DNA of 36,325 bases from assembly GCA_019310425.1 (NCBI GenBank), contig JAFDEI010000065.1, positions 1 through 36,325 of the forward strand, given 5' to 3'. Below the pieces are notes generated by a model, which was not told the DNA's origin, ran no database searches, and was given only the letters and a program-made list of their open reading frames with translations. This DNA comes from Deltaproteobacteria bacterium (GTDB lineage: Bacteria > Myxococcota_A > UBA9160 > SMWR01). A program made the position numbers and the translations under genes. This document shows, piece by piece, positions 1-8,846 of the stretch (its first letter is position 1; every line of letters starts with the position of its first letter).

Positions 1-1749
1 CGTCTCGGCGGCTTCGGCGAAACGGGCGAGTTCGTCATGGGGAGGCGTCAAGCGGACCAGATCGTCTTCTTGCTGGACTTCCGCTTCCCCGAACCGGGTG
101 TGGAGCGGATCGTCCCACTCGACACGGACCGCGCGGCGCCCATGCGGCGCGCGCTGACCGGTGAGAGCGGAACGATGATCGGCCCCGACTACCGGGGGGT
201 GTCGGTGATGGCCGCCTACGAGCCGGTCGGCGAGCTGCAGCTCGGTCTGGTTGCAAAAATGGACTTGAGCGAATTGCAAGCGCCTTTCTTCCGTACTGCC
301 GGCATGGCGGCCGGCGTCGCGTCACTGGTGGTCGTTCTGGGTGCAATCCTGGTCCTCAGGCTGACCAATCCCATCGCGCGACGCCTCGAAGAGAGCCGGG
401 AAGGACTGCTCAACAGTGAGGCCCGGATTCGGGCGATCATGGATGCGACCGTCGATGGGCTCATCACGATCGATGATGCCGGAACGGTGATCTCGGTGAA
501 CCCGGCCGCGGTAGAGCTCTTCGGCTACTCGAAGCAGGAGATCGTGGGTCGAAACGTCAGCCTCTTGATGCCCGAGCCCCATCGAAGCCAGCACGACGGC
601 TACCTGCGCCGCTATCTCGAGACGGGAGTTGCAAGGGTCATCGGTAATCGACGCGAGCTGATTGGAGTGCGCAAGGACGGTACGACCTTCCCCGTCGACC
701 TCGGTATCAGTGAGGCGCAGACTGTCACCGGGCACATCTTCCTCGGATCCCTCCGTGACATCAGCGATCGCAAGCGAGCCGAGAACGAGATCCTCGCCGC
801 GAGGGAAGCCGCGGAGGCCGCCAATCAGGCCAAGAGCGCATTCCTCGCCAACATGAGCCACGAGCTGCGCACGCCGATGAACGCGATCCTGGGCTACAGC
901 GACATGCTGTTGGAGGATGCCGAAGACGAGGGGAACGAGGCGGCTGCCGCCGATCTCCGGAAGATCCACAGCGCGGGCAAGCACCTGCTGGCGCTCATCA
1001 ACGACGTGCTCGATCTCTCGAAGATCGAAGCCGGCAAGATGGACCTCTACCTCGAGCGCTTCGAGGTTCGCGCCATGGTCGACGAAGTGGTGGCCACCAT
1101 CGACGCTCTGGTGAAGAAGAACGACAACCGATTGCGCGTCGAGGTCGATCCATCCCTTTCGCAGATGCGGGCCGACCTCACCAAGGTGCGCCAGGCGCTC
1201 TTCAACCTGCTGAGCAACGCCGCGAAGTTCACCCACGACGGCGAGATCGCGCTCATCGTGCAGAAAGAGAGCGTCGACGGTGCGGACTGGGTGCGTCTGG
1301 CGGTCTCGGATTCGGGGATCGGAATATCGCAGGATAAGCTCGATCACGTCTTCGAGGAGTTCTCCCAGGCCGACGAGTCCACCAGCCGCGACTACGGCGG
1401 TACCGGGCTGGGCCTTCCCATCAGCCGCCGCTTCTGTCGGATGATGGGCGGCGACATCACGATCGAGAGCCGCGCCGGAGAGGGATCCAGAGGAGCGGAC
1501 CGTATTGGTGATCGACGACGATCCCCGCGCTCTCGAGCTGCTGGGGCGGACCTTCCAGGGCATCGGAGTCCGGGTCGTGACGGCGAGCGATGGTTCCGAA
1601 GGTCTGCGCATGGCCAAGACGCTGCGGCCTGCGGCGATCACCCTGGACGTGATCATGCCCGGCATGGATGGCTGGGCGGTGCTGCGCGAACTCAAGCTCG
1701 ACCCCGCGACCCGCGACATCCCGGTCATCATGGTGACCATGACGGATGA
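1..1749 (+). CDS. Hybrid sensor histidine kinase, 5'-partial, frame disrupted after the kinase domain
   Basis: The gene enters from the left edge in frame 1. Counting codon 1 at base 1, the protein begins inside an extracytoplasmic Cache-like sensor (GGFGETGEFV), followed by a transmembrane helix around residues 98-120, a PAS domain (about 130-250), a HisKA domain with phospho-acceptor His287 in NMSHELRTPMN, and a HATPase domain with N box NLLSNAAKFT, G1 DSGIGI, F box FEEFSQAD and G2 GGTGLGL. It would autophosphorylate at the inner membrane and pass phosphate to the receiver domains encoded just downstream. After GEGS (about base 1488) the frame turns into arginine-rich nonsense up to the stop at 1749. 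The expected end of the ATPase fold (a TFTVRLP-like strand) is missing, and receiver-domain coding resumes at once in another frame. A deletion or assembly error is therefore likely. Seen directly: domains and frame change. Inferred: this was one hybrid kinase. Signal unknown. Confidence 0.85.
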   Translation, partial: RLGGFGETGEFVMGRRQADQIVFLLDFRFPEPGVERIVPLDTDRAAPMRRALTGESGTMIGPDYRGVSVMAAYEPVGELQLGLVAKMDLSELQAPFFRTAGMAAGVASLVVVLGAILVLRLTNPIARRLEESREGLLNSEARIRAIMDATVDGLITIDDAGTVISVNPAAVELFGYSKQEIVGRNVSLLMPEPHRSQHDGYLRRYLETGVARVIGNRRELIGVRKDGTTFPVDLGISEAQTVTGHIFLGSLRDISDRKRAENEILAAREAAEAANQAKSAFLANMSHELRTPMNAILGYSDMLLEDAEDEGNEAAAADLRKIHSAGKHLLALINDVLDLSKIEAGKMDLYLERFEVRAMVDEVVATIDALVKKNDNRLRVEVDPSLSQMRADLTKVRQALFNLLSNAAKFTHDGEIALIVQKESVDGADWVRLAVSDSGIGISQDKLDHVFEEFSQADESTSRDYGGTGLGLPISRRFCRMMGGDITIESRAGEGSRGADRIGDRRRSPRSRAAGADLPGHRSPGRDGERWFRRSAHGQDAAACGDHPGRDHARHGWLGGAARTQARPRDPRHPGHHGDHDG

Positions 1750-2239
1750 CCGCGAAACCGGCTACGCGCTCGGCGCCACGGAGTTCCTGACGAAGCCCAT
1801 CGAGCGCGGCCAGCTCACTCAGCTGCTCGAACGCTACGCCCCGCAGGGTGCAGGGCGGCGAGCCCTGGTGGTGGACGATCTGGCCGAGAACCGCGCGGTG
1901 TTGCGCCGCGCCCTCGAGCAGGAGAGCTGGCAGGTGATCGATGCCGAGAACGGCCGGGCGGCGCTCGACCGGTTGGCCGAAGGGGAGTTCTCACTGATTC
2001 TTCTAGACCTCATGATGCCGGTGATGGACGGCTTCGAGTTCGTGATGGAGACCCGCAAGGTCGCGGCGTGGCGCCGGATCCCGATCGTGGTCGTAACGGC
2101 CAAGGATCTCACCGATGAGGATCGGCGGCGCCTGAACGGCGATGTCGTCGCGCTGATCCAGAAGAGCGGCATGGACCGCGAGTCGCTGCTGGCCCAGCTC
2201 CGCGACGAGGTGGCGGCCGCGAGCGAGAAGAGCGCCTAG
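1505..2239 (+). CDS. Tandem receiver-domain (REC-REC) response regulator part of the hybrid kinase
   Basis: Two CheY-like receiver domains. The first runs from VLVIDDDPRALELL through phospho-acceptor Asp in LDVIMPGMDGW to the conserved Lys in FLTKPI. The second starts at ALVVDDLAENRAVL and has its acceptor Asp in LLDLMMPVMDGF. There is no output domain, as expected for the C-terminal half of a hybrid kinase feeding a phosphorelay. The reading frame extends upstream as a few codons that meet the kinase frame at about base 1487, so the natural product is probably one kinase-REC-REC protein. If the break is real, an AGAGGAG at 1489-1495 lies 9 nt before a TTG at 1505 (GTG follows at 1508) and could allow separate translation. 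The gene ends 18 bp from the convergent membrane-protein gene. Confidence 0.85.
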   Translation: MVIDDDPRALELLGRTFQGIGVRVVTASDGSEGLRMAKTLRPAAITLDVIMPGMDGWAVLRELKLDPATRDIPVIMVTMTDDRETGYALGATEFLTKPIERGQLTQLLERYAPQGAGRRALVVDDLAENRAVLRRALEQESWQVIDAENGRAALDRLAEGEFSLILLDLMMPVMDGFEFVMETRKVAAWRRIPIVVVTAKDLTDEDRRRLNGDVVALIQKSGMDRESLLAQLRDEVAAASEKSA

Positions 2240-2257
2240 GTGGTCGCTAGAGGCGAC

Positions 2258-3154
2258 TCAACCGAGGGGGCGCGGCAGCACATCGAACCATGGCACGTGA
2301 TCGTGCAGCAGGACCAAAGCGAAGCAAGCCAGATAGAGCCAGCGCGTCGTGCGGGCGTCGTCGGGGCACTGCGCGATCCCCATCGAGAGCAGTAGCCAGC
2401 CGAAGCCCGGAACCGGTGCGATCGCATAGGTGCCTGCGCAGAACGCGAACAGCCCCCAGTCCCGCAGCCGGCCGGTCGGGATACGCGTGGGTAAGAGGAA
2501 GAGCAGGGCGATCGACCCCTCGATTCCGAGCGTCGCCCAGGTGAGGAAGGCGGCGATGCGCCGAACCGCGTCCGTTTCGAGCGAAGCGGGGGCTTGCTTT
2601 TCGGTTTCGTGCAGGCCGGTTTCGAGAAGATCCCGGACGTCGTTGAGCGCCTCCTCGCGCATGCCACCGAGCGTGAGCGTGAGGTCTTCGAAGCGGGGGT
2701 CGGTCAGCAGCAGGGTCCGGAAGAAGCGCTCGTCGTCGTAGTCCGGCGACAGTACCCCTTTCCAGAGCACCGAAAGCGCCATCACGAGGCCGACCAACAG
2801 GCGCCCGCTCCGGGCGAGTGCGCGCGCGGGATCGCGGGCGACGAGTGCGATGAAGATCGCCAGGCACCAGTAGCTGAGCAGGTAGGCGTGGTTGTCCGAC
2901 ATCGGCCAATCCGCGAACACCCGCCAGGCCGCGAGTGCCGAGAGTGTCAGCCAGGTCGCCGGGGAGCGCAGCACTCCGCCGTGGAGCAGACCCACCGATG
3001 CGATCAGCAGCACCGCCGCACGCACGTTCCACTGGCCGATCGGCGCCAGCAGCAGGTCGAGCAGTGTGAGCCGCAGCGCGATCGCGAAGCCCTGTCCGTC
3101 GAGCCAGCTCCGGAGGCCCGCCGGGCTGTCCGGTTGCGGGTCAGCGCGCTCCAC
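2258..3154 (-). CDS. Polytopic membrane protein, distantly HTTM/VKGC-like
   Basis: This 298-residue protein has about seven hydrophobic segments separated by short loops. The family is not recognised with certainty. The layout (N-terminal amphipathic segment, paired helices, a W-x4-DNHxYLLxYWCLA stretch in helix 3, a long charged loop with DYDDERFFR, then three more helices) resembles the HTTM / vitamin K-dependent gamma-carboxylase-like membrane domain. I do not see the epoxidase/carboxylase active-site lysine pattern well enough to claim activity. Its start overlaps the end of the upstream minus-strand gene by 14 bp, so the two are probably co-translated and may form a complex. It is convergent with the receiver gene. 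Confidence 0.65.
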   Translation of the reverse strand: MERADPQPDSPAGLRSWLDGQGFAIALRLTLLDLLLAPIGQWNVRAAVLLIASVGLLHGGVLRSPATWLTLSALAAWRVFADWPMSDNHAYLLSYWCLAIFIALVARDPARALARSGRLLVGLVMALSVLWKGVLSPDYDDERFFRTLLLTDPRFEDLTLTLGGMREEALNDVRDLLETGLHETEKQAPASLETDAVRRIAAFLTWATLGIEGSIALLFLLPTRIPTGRLRDWGLFAFCAGTYAIAPVPGFGWLLLSMGIAQCPDDARTTRWLYLACFALVLLHDHVPWFDVLPRPLG

Positions 3155-3602
3155 CGTGAGGCACCTCGCTCTCGAAGTTGCGAATCAGGGAAGTCTCGGG
3201 AGTCAGGTCTTCGATGTCGTGGTACGTGCTCCACACCTCCACGCGGACGCCCGTCTGGTTCGGGTGTTCGGCCTGCAGCGCCTCGGCGAGCTCGTCCGCG
3301 AACTCTGCGAGGCGTTGATCGGTAGGCAGGACGAGCAGGCGATCCTCGAGGTCGTCGAGGTCTTCGGGGAGATCGACTTCGAGTTCGTCGCCCGGCCGGA
3401 TGACGAAGACGTGCGTGTGCCGAGTCAGGCCGGTCGCGAACATCCCGAAGCCGCCGCCCTTCCACGGGTTCAGGTCGCGCGTGTGTGCGAGATAAATCTG
3501 GTTGGAAGCGACGATGATCAGCAGTAGCCCCGGAATCAGCGGGGCGAGGCGCTGGAAAAGCGTCTCTCGCGATCGATCGGTTCCGGCCGGGTCATTCGGC
3601 AT
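3141..3602 (-). CDS. Small membrane-anchored protein, partner of the HTTM-like gene
   Basis: A 153-residue protein with one N-terminal transmembrane helix (about residues 22-42, LIPGLLLIIVASNQIYLA). A conserved-looking NPWKGGGFGMF segment follows, then a soluble acidic domain rich in D/E. It has no lipobox and no catalytic motif that I can name. The helix keeps it in the inner membrane with most of the chain outside. It overlaps the next gene by 14 bp, the usual sign of translational coupling, so it is probably an accessory subunit of that protein. Its start at 3602 faces the DUF748 gene across a 248-bp divergent gap (3603-3850) in which I see no convincing promoter. Function unknown. Confidence 0.7.
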   Translation of the reverse strand: MPNDPAGTDRSRETLFQRLAPLIPGLLLIIVASNQIYLAHTRDLNPWKGGGFGMFATGLTRHTHVFVIRPGDELEVDLPEDLDDLEDRLLVLPTDQRLAEFADELAEALQAEHPNQTGVRVEVWSTYHDIEDLTPETSLIRNFESEVPHGGAR

Positions 3603-3850
3603 GGAGATATCGGTGGCCGTTCAAAGCTGTCCTCGAATCGGAAGCAAGCGCAGGAACCCGACATTCGAGAGCGGGCTCCGTTGGATCCGCCGCGACGGCC
3701 GAGTTCGCGCGAGTGTAGGGTGTTCAAAGTAGTGGGACACGCCGACTGAGCGGGTCTGGTGGTCTCCAATCCGTTGCCAAACCGAGCACTGCGGGTACGC
3801 TCCACGGCCGCGGGCGAGGTGACACGCGGCTCGTTGAATCGGAGCGCTCC

Positions 3851-6331
3851 TTGTCAGAACCCTCCACCGAATCGAATGCAGAGTCGCGAGATCCTCGGGC
3901 CCGACCGCGGTTTCACTGGCAAGTCGCACTGACGGCGCTGCTACTGCTGTTGTTCGCGTTGCGTGTGGCGCTTCCCACGCTCGCCGAATTGCTGCTCGAA
4001 GACATTGTCTCCGACCGGCTGGGCGTCGAGTTCGCAGTCGACGACGTCGACCTTGGATTCTTGGAGGGGGAGGTCGCGGTCGAAGGAGTCTGGATGCGGG
4101 TCGCGGGCGCGGAGCGGGAACTCGCTCACGCCGTACGGATCGCGATCGACGCGGACTGGGGAGCGCTCTTCACGGGCGAGCTGCGGGCCGAGAGCATTGT
4201 GGTCGAGGAGCCGAGCCTGTTCTTCGAGCTGAGCGAAGACGGTCGCCTTAACTGGGACGAGCTGGGCGGTCCCGATAACGATCCGGAGGAAGAGTCGGAG
4301 GACGACGACGCGAGCGGCACGTTTCGGGTGAGTTCGAATGTCTTCGAGATCGGAGCGGGCGTGATCCATCTGGCGGACCACAGGCCGAATGGGATGTCCG
4401 ATCTGGAGATCGGCGTCGGGGCGCTTCGTCTCGGAGGCCTCGCCATCGGTCGCGAAACGCCCGACGGGCCGATCGGCTGGGCGCTGCTGGGCGCGGAGGC
4501 GAGTGATTGGCGCCTCGGCGTGACGCCGCTCGAGCGCGAGCTGCTCGACTTCATGCTCGAGGCGAAGGCCGGCCCGACGGACGAATCGGGCTCGTTGCCG
4601 CTCGAGCTGAACCTGACGCGGAACGACGGCGTGGCGCTGACGGCGAACGGATCGGTCACGCCCGATCCGCTCGCGTTCGATCTGGCCGTCCAGTGGCAGG
4701 GGTTGAGCTCGCGATCCGTTGCGCCGCTGCTGCTGCGTGGCGTCGAGGTCGAGCGCGGGACTGCACAGGGTTCGCTCCAGGTCGCGCTCGATCTGTCGGA
4801 GGGCTCGCAACGCGGGCTCCGGTTGTCGGGAACGGTGCGGCACGACGACCTCGCGCTGCGTGTCGATAGCGATCCGCGGATCGATATCGCTATCGAACGA
4901 TTCGAGGGCGAGATCACGGAGGCCTGGCTCCCGATCCCCGCGCAGACCCCTGAGACCCCGGAACCGATGCGGGTGGTCTGGAAGCGGATCGTTCTCCATG
5001 CGCCTGCGATCGATCTGCGGCTCGGGGGCGGGGCGGCCGCAGAGCCATCGCCGGAGGCCCCTTCTCCCGATGAAGGCGAGGCCGTGATCGAAGCCGAGGC
5101 CGATCCCGTAGCAGAGACACTGCCGCTGGACTTGACGATTGCAGAGCTCTCGTTGCGGGAGGGTCGCCTTGCTTGGCACGACCCCGCACTCGAATCTGCC
5201 TCCGAGCAGAAATTCACAGAGGTGGAGTTCACCGCCCAGGCACTGCACTGGCCGCCCGCGACGATCGAGCACGCGAAGCTCGTGATCGGGAGCCTCGGCT
5301 CGGAGCCACTCCGGATCGAGGGGCCGTTGCGCAAGGACGGTGCGGCGCTGAAGGTGCGAGGGAGTGGAATCAAGCTCGTGCCGTGGAACCCGCTGATCAG
5401 CCACTACAGCGACTACACGATTACGGGAGGTTCGTTGGCGATCAAGAGCGACTTCGAACTCGTCGGTGACGCCTACGAGGCTCCGATGACGGTCACGTTG
5501 AATCGAATCCGCGCGACGACGGACGGAACCGGCTTTCAGAGCACCTTCGGGATTCCACTCTCGACCGCGATCTCGCTTCTCTCCGATCCTTCCGGGAAGA
5601 TCGACATCGAGGTTCCGATCAGCGGGAAGCTCGGTGCCGACGGCGAGCTGCGGGTCGGCGTGTCACTCGTCGACGCGTTGCGCGAGGGAATCATGAACGC
5701 CATTACCTCGGTGCTCACATCCCCGCTCGGAGTCGCGGGCTCGCTGCTCGCCAAGGGACACGACTTTGCGTTTCTCCGGATCGGCGAAGCTCCCTTCGAG
5801 CCGGGCGTGACGGCGCTCGACCCGGCCGCGAAGGAGGCGCTCGACCTCGCTGCGGCCTTCGTCTCGAAGACCCCGGATGCACGACTGTCATTGTCGGCGG
5901 AGATCGTGAGTGCGGACTTCGAGGCGCCCGGGGCGAAGGTGAAGAAGTCGAAGCTGTTCGAGAATGTTCTCCGTGGTGTATTCGGGGCTCGTCGGGAACT
6001 CGACGCGCGGTCGTATACCCTCGGGCTCGAACTCGCGAAGGCGCGGCTCGCGAGAAGATCGTCGACGGCGGCCCGCGGATCGTGCTTCGGTTCGAACGCT
6101 CAGGCGGGACGGGCAACTAGACCATTATTCATGAAGGTCCTGCTGCGGTCGCGCGAGAAACCCGTGTCACCCGACGGTCTGTGTACACGGATTTCTTGCG
6201 CCCGATCTGAGGTTATTCGGGACCGTGACTGGGGGTTTCCCTCACACGTTCCGGCAGGTGTCCGTGTAACACCACGAAGCGGCAGCCGTAACAAGAGGAG
6301 GGTCGCAAGTCGCTTCACGAGGCACCTGTAG
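3851..6331 (+). CDS. AsmA-family / DUF748 domain protein, frameshifted near the C-terminus
   Basis: The start is taken as TTG at 3851, because GGAG (3841-3844, inside the palindrome GGAGCGCTCC) sits 6 nt upstream and the chain then opens with a short polar tail and a single signal-anchor helix (LTALLLLLFALRV). The remaining 700-odd residues are a long beta-rich repeat region with the DUF748 flavour (LEDIVSDRLGVEFAVDDVDL near the N-terminus, DYTITGGSLAIKSDF in the middle). AsmA-like proteins span the periplasm and are linked to phospholipid traffic to the outer membrane or to envelope integrity. The literal frame runs to 6331, but after base 6052 it becomes arginine/serine-rich. The neighbouring frame from 6052 reads EKIVDGGPRIVLRFERSGG and stops at 6120, a typical DUF748 ending. 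One G is probably missing near 6052, giving a true end at 6120. Confidence 0.8.
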   Translation: MSEPSTESNAESRDPRARPRFHWQVALTALLLLLFALRVALPTLAELLLEDIVSDRLGVEFAVDDVDLGFLEGEVAVEGVWMRVAGAERELAHAVRIAIDADWGALFTGELRAESIVVEEPSLFFELSEDGRLNWDELGGPDNDPEEESEDDDASGTFRVSSNVFEIGAGVIHLADHRPNGMSDLEIGVGALRLGGLAIGRETPDGPIGWALLGAEASDWRLGVTPLERELLDFMLEAKAGPTDESGSLPLELNLTRNDGVALTANGSVTPDPLAFDLAVQWQGLSSRSVAPLLLRGVEVERGTAQGSLQVALDLSEGSQRGLRLSGTVRHDDLALRVDSDPRIDIAIERFEGEITEAWLPIPAQTPETPEPMRVVWKRIVLHAPAIDLRLGGGAAAEPSPEAPSPDEGEAVIEAEADPVAETLPLDLTIAELSLREGRLAWHDPALESASEQKFTEVEFTAQALHWPPATIEHAKLVIGSLGSEPLRIEGPLRKDGAALKVRGSGIKLVPWNPLISHYSDYTITGGSLAIKSDFELVGDAYEAPMTVTLNRIRATTDGTGFQSTFGIPLSTAISLLSDPSGKIDIEVPISGKLGADGELRVGVSLVDALREGIMNAITSVLTSPLGVAGSLLAKGHDFAFLRIGEAPFEPGVTALDPAAKEALDLAAAFVSKTPDARLSLSAEIVSADFEAPGAKVKKSKLFENVLRGVFGARRELDARSYTLGLELAKARLARRSSTAARGSCFGSNAQAGRATRPLFMKVLLRSREKPVSPDGLCTRISCARSEVIRDRDWGFPSHVPAGVRVTPRSGSRNKRRVASRFTRHL

Positions 6332-6342
6332 TTCCGTCGTTG

Positions 6343-6351
6343 TGATAAAAT
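6343..6351 (+). promoter_or_regulatory. Possible extended -10 promoter element for the PBP1A gene
   Basis: TGATAAAAT matches the extended -10 pattern TGN-TATAAT with one mismatch and stands out as AT-rich in this GC-rich window. It lies 40 bp before the GTG start at 6391. No good -35 box is seen at the usual spacing, which extended -10 promoters can tolerate. A second candidate, GATAAT, is at 6359-6364. The surrounding gap 6121-6390 otherwise shows only a weak inverted repeat (CCGTGT 6162-6167 / ACACGG 6185-6190). Confidence 0.3.
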
Positions 6352-6390
6352 GCCTTTTGATAATGGGGGAGAAGAGGTCCGGGGTGTCCG

Positions 6391-8784
6391 GTGACCATCC
6401 GGCAGAAAAGGGTTTCGCGGCGATCTCTCCTGGTACTCGTTGCCGCGACCGCTGTGTGGAGCGTCGGTCTCACGGCTGAAGGGCCGGCGCAAATCGCGGC
6501 GAATGACCCGCTGCGACCGTTGCTTGATTATCGCCCCGCTGTGGCGAGCATCGTTCTTGATCGACACGGCGACGTGATCGGGCAGTATTTCGTGCAACGC
6601 CGGCGATTGGTGCGGATCGACGATGTGCCCAAACACGTCATCGATGCGTTCGTCGCCAGCGAGGACGGTCACTTCTTCGAGCACGGCGGTATCGACTTCA
6701 CCGCGATCCTGCGCGCGGCGCTTGCGAACTTGCGTGCCGGGCGGATTGAGCAGGGCGCGAGCACGATCACGCAGCAGCTCGTGAAGAACATGCTGCTCAC
6801 GTCCGATCGAACCTGGTCTCGTAAACTGCGTGAGGTTGCTCTCGCTCTCGAGGTGGAACGTCGGCTCAGCAAAGATGAGATCCTGCTCACCTACCTGAAC
6901 CAGATCTACCTGGGGAATGGCTCGTACGGAGTCGGCGATGCGGCGCGGTCATATTTCGGCAAGGATGTCGCCGAGCTCGATCTCTCAGAGGCGGCCCTGC
7001 TGGCGGGCTTGCCGCAGCGGCCCTCCGCCTATTCCCCGGTGCGCTACCCGGACGCAGCCGAGGCGCGCAGACAGTACGTGCTGGCTCGCATGCTCGATCG
7101 CGGATCGATAACGCCTGAAGCCCACGCCGCAGCGAGATTGCAGCGTCCGGTCGTTCAGGCCCGGGTGCAGGGGTTGAAGGCGCCGGCATACGCCGCCCAT
7201 TTTATCGAAGAGGTGCGGCGCGAACTCGTCGAGCGTTTCGGAGCGTTGCGCTTGTATCGCGGCGGCTTCGTGATCGAGACGACGCAGGATCTGGCGCTGC
7301 AGCGTGCAGCCTATGAATCGATACGCTCCGGGCTGGAAGCGCACGATCGCCGGCAGGGTTGGCGCGGGGCGCCGCGCACTGTTGCGCACGCGGACTGGAA
7401 CGCCGAGATCGCACGATTCGGTCGGGTCGGTCGCTGGACCGAAGAGCGTGAGTTGGCGGACATCGCCGACGGCACGACCCATTGGCCGGGCCTGGTGATC
7501 GGTGTTGCGACCGACGCGCGCAAGAAGGAAATCGCATGGGTGGGGCTGGCGCCCGGCGTCGTGGTGTACGTCGAGGTCGACCCGGCGGCCTGGGGAGTGC
7601 GACCCGCCGCCGAGGGGCCCGAGACGCGGATTCTCGCAGTAGGCGATGTTGCGTCGTTCCGGCTCGACGAGGTCGAAGGTGCGGTTGTCGCGAAGCTCGC
7701 GCAGGAACCGCTCGCGGAAGGGGCGCTGTTGTCGATCGATGTCGCGAGCGGCGACGTGCTCGCGATGGTGGGCGGATACGATTTCGGCCGAAGCGAATTC
7801 AATCGCGCGATCCAGGCGCGGCGACAGCCGGGCTCGGCGTTCAAGCCGTTCGTCTACGCTGCTGCGGTCGAGTCGGGCTACACCCAGTCGACTCAAGTGC
7901 TGGATTCGCCGAACTTCTACTACGATGAGTCGACCCAGTCGACCTGGCGTCCGCGAAACTACGGTCGTCGCTTCCTCGGTTGGCTCACGATGCGGCGTGC
8001 GCTCACGAAGTCGGCCAACAATGCGGCGGTCCATATCGCCAGTCGGGTCGGTGTGGACCGGGTGGTCGACATGGCCCGGCGACTCGGGGTCCGCTCCGAC
8101 ATGCGGGCTGATCTCTCGCTCGCATTGGGCACCAGTGAGGTGTCGCTGCTCGAGCTCACACGTGCGTACGCGGTCTTCCCGGCGGGCGGCAAGCCGGTAC
8201 ACACCCGCTTCATCCGCCGCGTCCTCGACCGCGACGGCAAGGTCGTATTCGATGACGCCGCAGACGCGCTAGCAGAGCGCGGATTCGCCACCGAAGTCGA
8301 GGCGGTGTCACCGCAGGTTGCACGCGTGATGACCGACCTGCTCCACGGAACCGTGGCGGACCCGGGGGCTACAGGCAGACGGGCGAATTCACTCGGACGC
8401 ACTGTGGCGGGCAAGACCGGAACCACGAATGGCAACCGCGACGCCTGGTTCGTCGGCTTTTCGCCGGAAATCGCGACCGGGGTCTGGGTCGGCTTCGATC
8501 GACCGCGCTCGCTCGGCGCGCGAGAAACGGGCGGTCGCGCGGCGCTCCCGATCTGGGTCGACTACATGGGCGAGGCTCTCGCCGATCGTCCCGAGCGGGG
8601 GTTCAGCATGCCCGAAGGGGTCGTGTTCGCACGCATCGATCGCCGCAGCGGCAAGCTCGCGGCGTCCTTGGGCCCGAAGGCCGAATGGCAGGCCTACGTG
8701 GCCGGGACCGAGCCTGTTCGTACGGCCTGGCGCAAGCCCAAGAAGAGCGACCTGCGACGCCAGCTGATGCTCGACGCGTTCTAG
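6391..8784 (+). CDS. mrcA: Penicillin-binding protein 1A (bifunctional transglycosylase/transpeptidase)
   Basis: A class A PBP of 797 residues, the usual length. It polymerises lipid II into glycan strands and cross-links the stem peptides on the periplasmic side of the inner membrane. Seen in order: N-terminal signal anchor; GT51 domain with catalytic Glu91 in SEDGHFFEHGGID and the GASTITQQLVKN motif; a linker/OB-like insertion around residues 310-430; and the transpeptidase domain with Ser482-x-x-Lys485 (PGSAFKPF), Ser541-x-Asn543 (SANNAA) and Lys675-Thr-Gly-Thr (KTGTTNGNRDAWF). All catalytic residues are present. The GTG start follows a GAGAAGAGG purine tract. It is transcribed on its own between the DUF748 gene and a convergent lipoprotein gene. 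A separate transglycosylase lies at 31171. Confidence 0.95.
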   Translation: MTIRQKRVSRRSLLVLVAATAVWSVGLTAEGPAQIAANDPLRPLLDYRPAVASIVLDRHGDVIGQYFVQRRRLVRIDDVPKHVIDAFVASEDGHFFEHGGIDFTAILRAALANLRAGRIEQGASTITQQLVKNMLLTSDRTWSRKLREVALALEVERRLSKDEILLTYLNQIYLGNGSYGVGDAARSYFGKDVAELDLSEAALLAGLPQRPSAYSPVRYPDAAEARRQYVLARMLDRGSITPEAHAAARLQRPVVQARVQGLKAPAYAAHFIEEVRRELVERFGALRLYRGGFVIETTQDLALQRAAYESIRSGLEAHDRRQGWRGAPRTVAHADWNAEIARFGRVGRWTEERELADIADGTTHWPGLVIGVATDARKKEIAWVGLAPGVVVYVEVDPAAWGVRPAAEGPETRILAVGDVASFRLDEVEGAVVAKLAQEPLAEGALLSIDVASGDVLAMVGGYDFGRSEFNRAIQARRQPGSAFKPFVYAAAVESGYTQSTQVLDSPNFYYDESTQSTWRPRNYGRRFLGWLTMRRALTKSANNAAVHIASRVGVDRVVDMARRLGVRSDMRADLSLALGTSEVSLLELTRAYAVFPAGGKPVHTRFIRRVLDRDGKVVFDDAADALAERGFATEVEAVSPQVARVMTDLLHGTVADPGATGRRANSLGRTVAGKTGTTNGNRDAWFVGFSPEIATGVWVGFDRPRSLGARETGGRAALPIWVDYMGEALADRPERGFSMPEGVVFARIDRRSGKLAASLGPKAEWQAYVAGTEPVRTAWRKPKKSDLRRQLMLDAF

Positions 8785-8811
8785 TCCGACTCCACGCCCA
8801 TCTCGATCAAT

Positions 8812-8826
8812 CGTCGGATTCCGACG
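8812..8826. terminator. Inverted repeat between convergent genes, possible bidirectional terminator
   Basis: CGTCGGA-T-TCCGACG is a perfect 7-bp inverted repeat in the 62-bp gap between the PBP1A stop and the stop of the convergent lipoprotein gene. The usable hairpin is CGTCG with a 5-nt loop. There is no T tract on either side, so intrinsic termination is not assured; the position is the main argument. Confidence 0.25.
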
Positions 8827-8846
8827 CGTCGTGGCTGCTGGGTTCG

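Noticed and set aside
322-1740. 472-residue minus-strand frame across the sensor kinase
   Set aside because: Antisense shadow of kinase motifs that are unmistakable on the plus strand; no domain recognised.
3941-5404. 487-residue minus-strand frame across the DUF748 gene
   Set aside because: High-GC shadow frame; arginine-rich, no signal peptide, no domain.
6045-6060. Programmed ribosomal frameshift in the DUF748 gene
   Set aside because: No slippery heptamer or clear downstream structure at GCGAGAAG; a lost base is simpler.
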